In this document: piece after piece, positions 62,001 to 64,000 of the stretch
Layout: each line of letters begins with the position of its first letter
Position numbering within the stretch: position 1 is the stretch's first letter
Source: CAIZWU01 sp942492905
Lineage (GTDB): Bacteria; Verrucomicrobiota; Verrucomicrobiia; Verrucomicrobiales; V1-33
Assembly: GCA_942492905.1 (NCBI GenBank)
Contig: OW818657.1
Span: forward strand, 1,426,001 to 1,490,000
Length of the DNA stretch: 64,000 nucleotides
Direction: 5' to 3'
Program-made: the position numbers and the translations under genes
Notes under the pieces: generated by a model
Database searches by the model: none
The model's input: only the letters and a program-made list of their open reading frames with translations
What the model was told of the DNA's origin: nothing

Positions 62001-63704
62001 CGAAACCGGATCAACCGGGAGCGGATCACCGGAAATGAGAATGGCAAAACGTTGCGTCCAGGCGCTGCCCTGCGCGTCGGTGACGGTGAAATCAAACATG
62101 GCCCGGCCCGTGGCGTTGGCGGGCGGGACGAAGTGAGCCTGCGAGCCGCCCGGGCCTGAAAGCGTGACCGCACCCCCGGCGATGTTGGAGACGGTGAAAA
62201 CGGGACTGCTGGCAAAACCTTTGGTGTACCGGCCCAGGTCGATGTCGAGCGCGTTGTCTTTGAGCACGGCGCGATGAGGGATCGCCATGTAGTGCAGGTA
62301 TTCCTCCAGCTGGGTGTAGCCGGCGGGAGTGCCGGGCGGGAAATAGGTGAGGCCGGTCACCAGACCGCCGGAATTGGGCATCACCGTATTGTTGTTGGCG
62401 GCGGTGTGGCTATAGCCGACGGATTTTTCCCAATAATCGGGCATGCCGTCCTGATCGGTGTCGGCCGGTGCCGGGCTGGAGATCAGGGTGCCGAACCCGC
62501 CATTGGTGGCGCCGGAGCCCCCAAGGGACCCATAGGTGATGCGGTGGCGGCGCTGGGTGACGAGGTTATTTGTCAGGATGGTGTTAAGTTCGTCCCGGAG
62601 CGCGCGGTTCGGATTTGCATCGAGCCGCAGCGGGCCGCAGGCGGAAACGATTTTTTTGTAGGCGAGCAAGGCGTTGGCGTCTTCGGTCACCGGGGTGCCG
62701 GCGGTGCGGGCGACCGGGCTGGCGAGCAGGTTTACATTCGCCAGGCTGCTGCCAAGAAGACTGCTGCCGCGGTCGGTGCCGTCGAGGATTCCATCCTTGT
62801 CGCTGTCGTAAAGGTTGTTGCTGACAAACACGGAGAAGTTCGGATTTCCATTGCTGTCCTTGCTGGCGCTGGCAAAAGGGCTTCCCGAGGACGAACTGGC
62901 GATGAAGTAATTGCCCACCACATTGGTTTTCCAATTGGCCGGAGTCTGCGAATCCCCCAGGATGAAGCCAATGTCCCAGTCGAAGGTGACGTTGTTCACC
63001 CAGTCCAGCAGACCGTCGGGCCGCGCCTTGGGATTGCGGGTGTGATTGTGGGCCCAGAGCGAATGGTGGACGGTGGCGCGGTTCACATCCCAGAGTCCGC
63101 CGGCCGAGTGACTGGCCAGACCCCAGGCGTTGTTGGACCATTGGAAGGTCAGATTGTCGGGCGGGGTGTTGAAGCTGGAGAAATTTTCGTCGTGGGCGAA
63201 CATCGCGTCGCAGTGGTCGAACATCGTGTTGGTCGCGGTGCTGTCGATGTCGATTGCGTCGCCTGAGCGCCCGTCGCGGAAGCGGATGAAGCGGAATACG
63301 TTGTTATTGCCGGAGACGCGGAAGGTTTCGTTTTTCAGCCCGAAGCCATCGCCCGGCGCGGTCTGGCCGGCGACGGTGATTTTGTTGGCGGTCACCCGCA
63401 ACGTGCTGGAAATGGTAGTGTAGCCGCTCACGTCGAAAACGATGGTGCGGCCCGCCGCGGGGACGCCGGTAGTGAGTCCGTAGGCGAACGATCCGGCTCC
63501 CGAGCCGTTGGTATTGGTGACGTGATAGACGTCGCCACCGCGGCCCCCGGTGGCATGGGCGGCAAAGCCTTCCGCCCCGGGGAAGGCGGGAATCTGGGCG
63601 TGGAGCAGAGCAGGGGGCAGGAGGGCGATTCCGAAAACCAAAGAACGGACCACCGCCGGTGGGGGCAAGTCTGACTGGATTTTTGCAGGCGGGCGCGGCG
63701 TCAT
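59010..63704 (-). CDS. Secreted pectate-lyase-like protein with autotransporter-associated beta repeats
   Basis: About 1564 residues from ATG 63704, where a signal peptide (SLVFGIALLPPALLHAQ) begins soon after; the frame is open to 63848. Residues ~40-360 are a right-handed beta-helix of the pectate lyase superfamily (FPGAEGFAAHATGGRGGDVYHV, MFDHCDAMFAHDE, HHSLWAHNHTRNPKAR). A calcium-type segment SDKDGILDGTD follows, then an Ig-like domain. Several autotransporter-associated repeats follow (ALTKNGTGTLAINTNNTY, LTKTGTGTLTLSGTSSY, FLLNGTFGRTATTV). The last ~60 residues include SATLIQPDW and LFYRIAVLP. It may degrade plant or algal polyuronides at the surface. No barrel translocator is present. 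Confidence 0.85.
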   Translation of the reverse strand: MTPRPPAKIQSDLPPPAVVRSLVFGIALLPPALLHAQIPAFPGAEGFAAHATGGRGGDVYHVTNTNGSGAGSFAYGLTTGVPAAGRTIVFDVSGYTTISSTLRVTANKITVAGQTAPGDGFGLKNETFRVSGNNNVFRFIRFRDGRSGDAIDIDSTATNTMFDHCDAMFAHDENFSSFNTPPDNLTFQWSNNAWGLASHSAGGLWDVNRATVHHSLWAHNHTRNPKARPDGLLDWVNNVTFDWDIGFILGDSQTPANWKTNVVGNYFIASSSSGSPFASASKDSNGNPNFSVFVSNNLYDSDKDGILDGTDRGSSLLGSSLANVNLLASPVARTAGTPVTEDANALLAYKKIVSACGPLRLDANPNRALRDELNTILTNNLVTQRRHRITYGSLGGSGATNGGFGTLISSPAPADTDQDGMPDYWEKSVGYSHTAANNNTVMPNSGGLVTGLTYFPPGTPAGYTQLEEYLHYMAIPHRAVLKDNALDIDLGRYTKGFASSPVFTVSNIAGGAVTLSGPGGSQAHFVPPANATGRAMFDFTVTDAQGSAWTQRFAILISGDPLPVDPVSVPLVWKGNGTSHTWNNTAGNQMWLDGETPGSWGDTDTATFDDTGFNLPGITISGTVQPSAVTVDSSKNYTFTGTGGIGGASSLTKSGTGTLAFYNTGANTFPLDVLIDGGAVVIGAGSSIGNGPLEFRNGTLTSLYTSNHTLPNIITVPGGSNVSVNLSPQMKLGGVSGAGTLNLKVTATATQASRLAGSWAGFTGTLNLAATGTQGLICANFNGDAAIGSFNNLNAATVNLDNVNLGGRDNSGGNTFTIGALQGTSSAKLGGAHYAGALTYSIGALNRSTTFDGSITNSTSSTDSASGSATVLTKTGTGILTWNGSGSHTGATNINAGTFLLNGTFGRTATTVASGAKLGGAGRIGDSAGGSVTAASGSSLAPGAAGQAGLLRLAALTLNGTTLSYDLSGTPGGSNDRITTQNLLKISGAQNFLFTLSNGSLGAGTYTLIDGGNNTTLTSATFTHNLPATTRQSFALTSSANAATTPFVQLAVTGNSQSLVWTGAGGSAWNLNSTANWSFSGNASTFYNLDAASFDDTAVNGTVTLTGALQPQEVIVTNTNTAYTFGGTGSLSGSAALTKNGTGTLAINTNNTYTRGTTIHGGTVSIGTSTGLGSGFVALNGATLHLATAALTFANELRLSGSSSFGLTGGNNTLTGPLTGTGALGIYFPAGGLMTLQGNIDGFAGSIALTGTGGTLRFNPPSGATWGGADIAFDAGTGVINHRAVTDVAISLGALSGSAGSQLLGSDQAGPALDTYLIGALHSNTTFAGSISDGTHATPHTTALTKTGTGTLTLSGTSSYGGDTAVTAGTLDISGTLTSLGNLDVSSGANLRLTGGTVAMDQVVIDVGGSLLGCGTLMADLINHGTVQSDCGVKLTINGDVVNHGTFRVTSGTGFELNGSFTNTGLLDLLTAEVSPTVLQNIVNQGVILDSSMVQVASASRNNGFTVTIQGFAGHSYRLQRSATLIQPDWADIGTAQPGNGAILTFTDPTAAGSALFYRIAVLP

Positions 63705-63900
63705 GGGCAGGATAGGAAAAGGAAAGCCTGGAACAAACCCGGCGGGCAGAGTGATCCCGGAAAGCAGGATCATTGCTCGCGAGCATGACGTTCCCTCCCG
63801 GCTTGCCAAGACTATTTTGGCTACCGCATTCGGGGTAGGGGGTGGCAATGGAGTCGTCCGGGGGAGATCTCCTGCTTGGTGCCACTTCGCTTCCGGGGGC

Positions 63901-64000
63901 TTACCGTGGAGCGGCCCCTTCCCTCACCCGGTAGAAGCGCCGCGGTCCGTCAAAGGCAGCGGAGTAACTTTGCGAAGAAGTCGTGGCGAGGTCGTTCCAG
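63901..64000 (-). CDS. C-terminus of a secreted protein (runs off right edge)
   Basis: On the minus strand the frame enters from the right edge and reads WNDLATTSSQSYSAAFDGPR, then RFYRVREGAAPR and TAA (stop at 63903-63901). The W-x-x-L ... FYRVR pattern is the end of the C-terminal module found in other secreted proteins of this window. Only 32 residues are visible, so the main protein is unknown. It would be upstream of the pectate-lyase-like gene in the same direction. Confidence 0.65.
   Translation of the reverse strand, partial: WNDLATTSSQSYSAAFDGPRRFYRVREGAAPR

Overview
The window looks like a piece of a Verrucomicrobiota chromosome, most likely from the Luteolibacter/Haloferula/Prosthecobacter part of the phylum. 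The sequence is GC-rich. It carries an operon of DUF1501, DUF1549/DUF1553 and cytochrome-domain proteins typical of Planctomycetes and Verrucomicrobia, very long secreted proteins with autotransporter-associated beta-strand repeats, a Minf_1886-type small protein, and secreted enzymes ending in an aromatic-Arg tail. No rRNA, tRNA, CRISPR array or plasmid function was seen. The genus is inference.

Layout. 1-204: start of a glutaminyl-tRNA synthetase gene running off the left edge. 331-449: an imperfect palindromic repeat. 692-1773: tandem pilin-like genes. 2381-4117: a polytopic GT-C-like membrane protein. 4575-8845: a cluster of dihydropyrimidinase, NCS1 transporter and AGXT2-like aminotransferase. 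8917-9017: a strongly folded RNA-like element upstream of a small basic protein and homoserine dehydrogenase. 10870-12883: three small envelope proteins on the minus strand. 12992-14879: a Tat-exported TIM-barrel protein and a DUF2071 protein. 15111-20076: a giant beta-repeat protein and an SGNH hydrolase. 20112-31578: a six-gene minus-strand operon. 31579-33890: an IS1182-type element with a TTAG target duplication inside a decayed IS4-family transposase gene.

33914-36280 is the most unusual part. A lipoprotein with a C-terminal formylglycine-generating-enzyme-like fold ends in a segment shaped like the variable region of a diversity-generating retroelement (DGR). It is followed by a gene that joins the N-terminus of a DGR-type HRDC accessory protein in frame to the C-terminus of RtcB. 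No reverse transcriptase and no template repeat are present, so I read this as a DGR locus cut down by a deletion.

36338-40292: a BlaR1-like M56 sensor with an unusual C-terminus, a BlaI-like repressor with two candidate operators, and a phosphate-selective-type porin. 40384-46169: ApbE, a CotH/lamin-tail protein and an SGNH hydrolase. 46180-48666: araB-araD. 48691-53539: L,D-transpeptidase, Minf_1886 protein, a 44-residue membrane protein, CorC/HlyC-type protein, FmdB zinc ribbon, S14 and shikimate dehydrogenase. 53658-55121: HtrA-like protease. 55102-57878: a rhombosortase-like protease translationally coupled to a VIT/von Willebrand A protein that ends in a GlyGly-type tail. 57994-58881: a second FGE-like protein. 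59010-63704: a pectate-lyase-like/beta-repeat giant. 63901-64000: the C-terminus of another secreted protein.

Common threads are envelope and extracellular biology (Tat or Sec signals, lipoproteins, beta-repeat adhesins or depolymerases, and several proteins sharing a short C-terminal module) and degradation of pyrimidines and of sugars (arabinose/ribulose branch).
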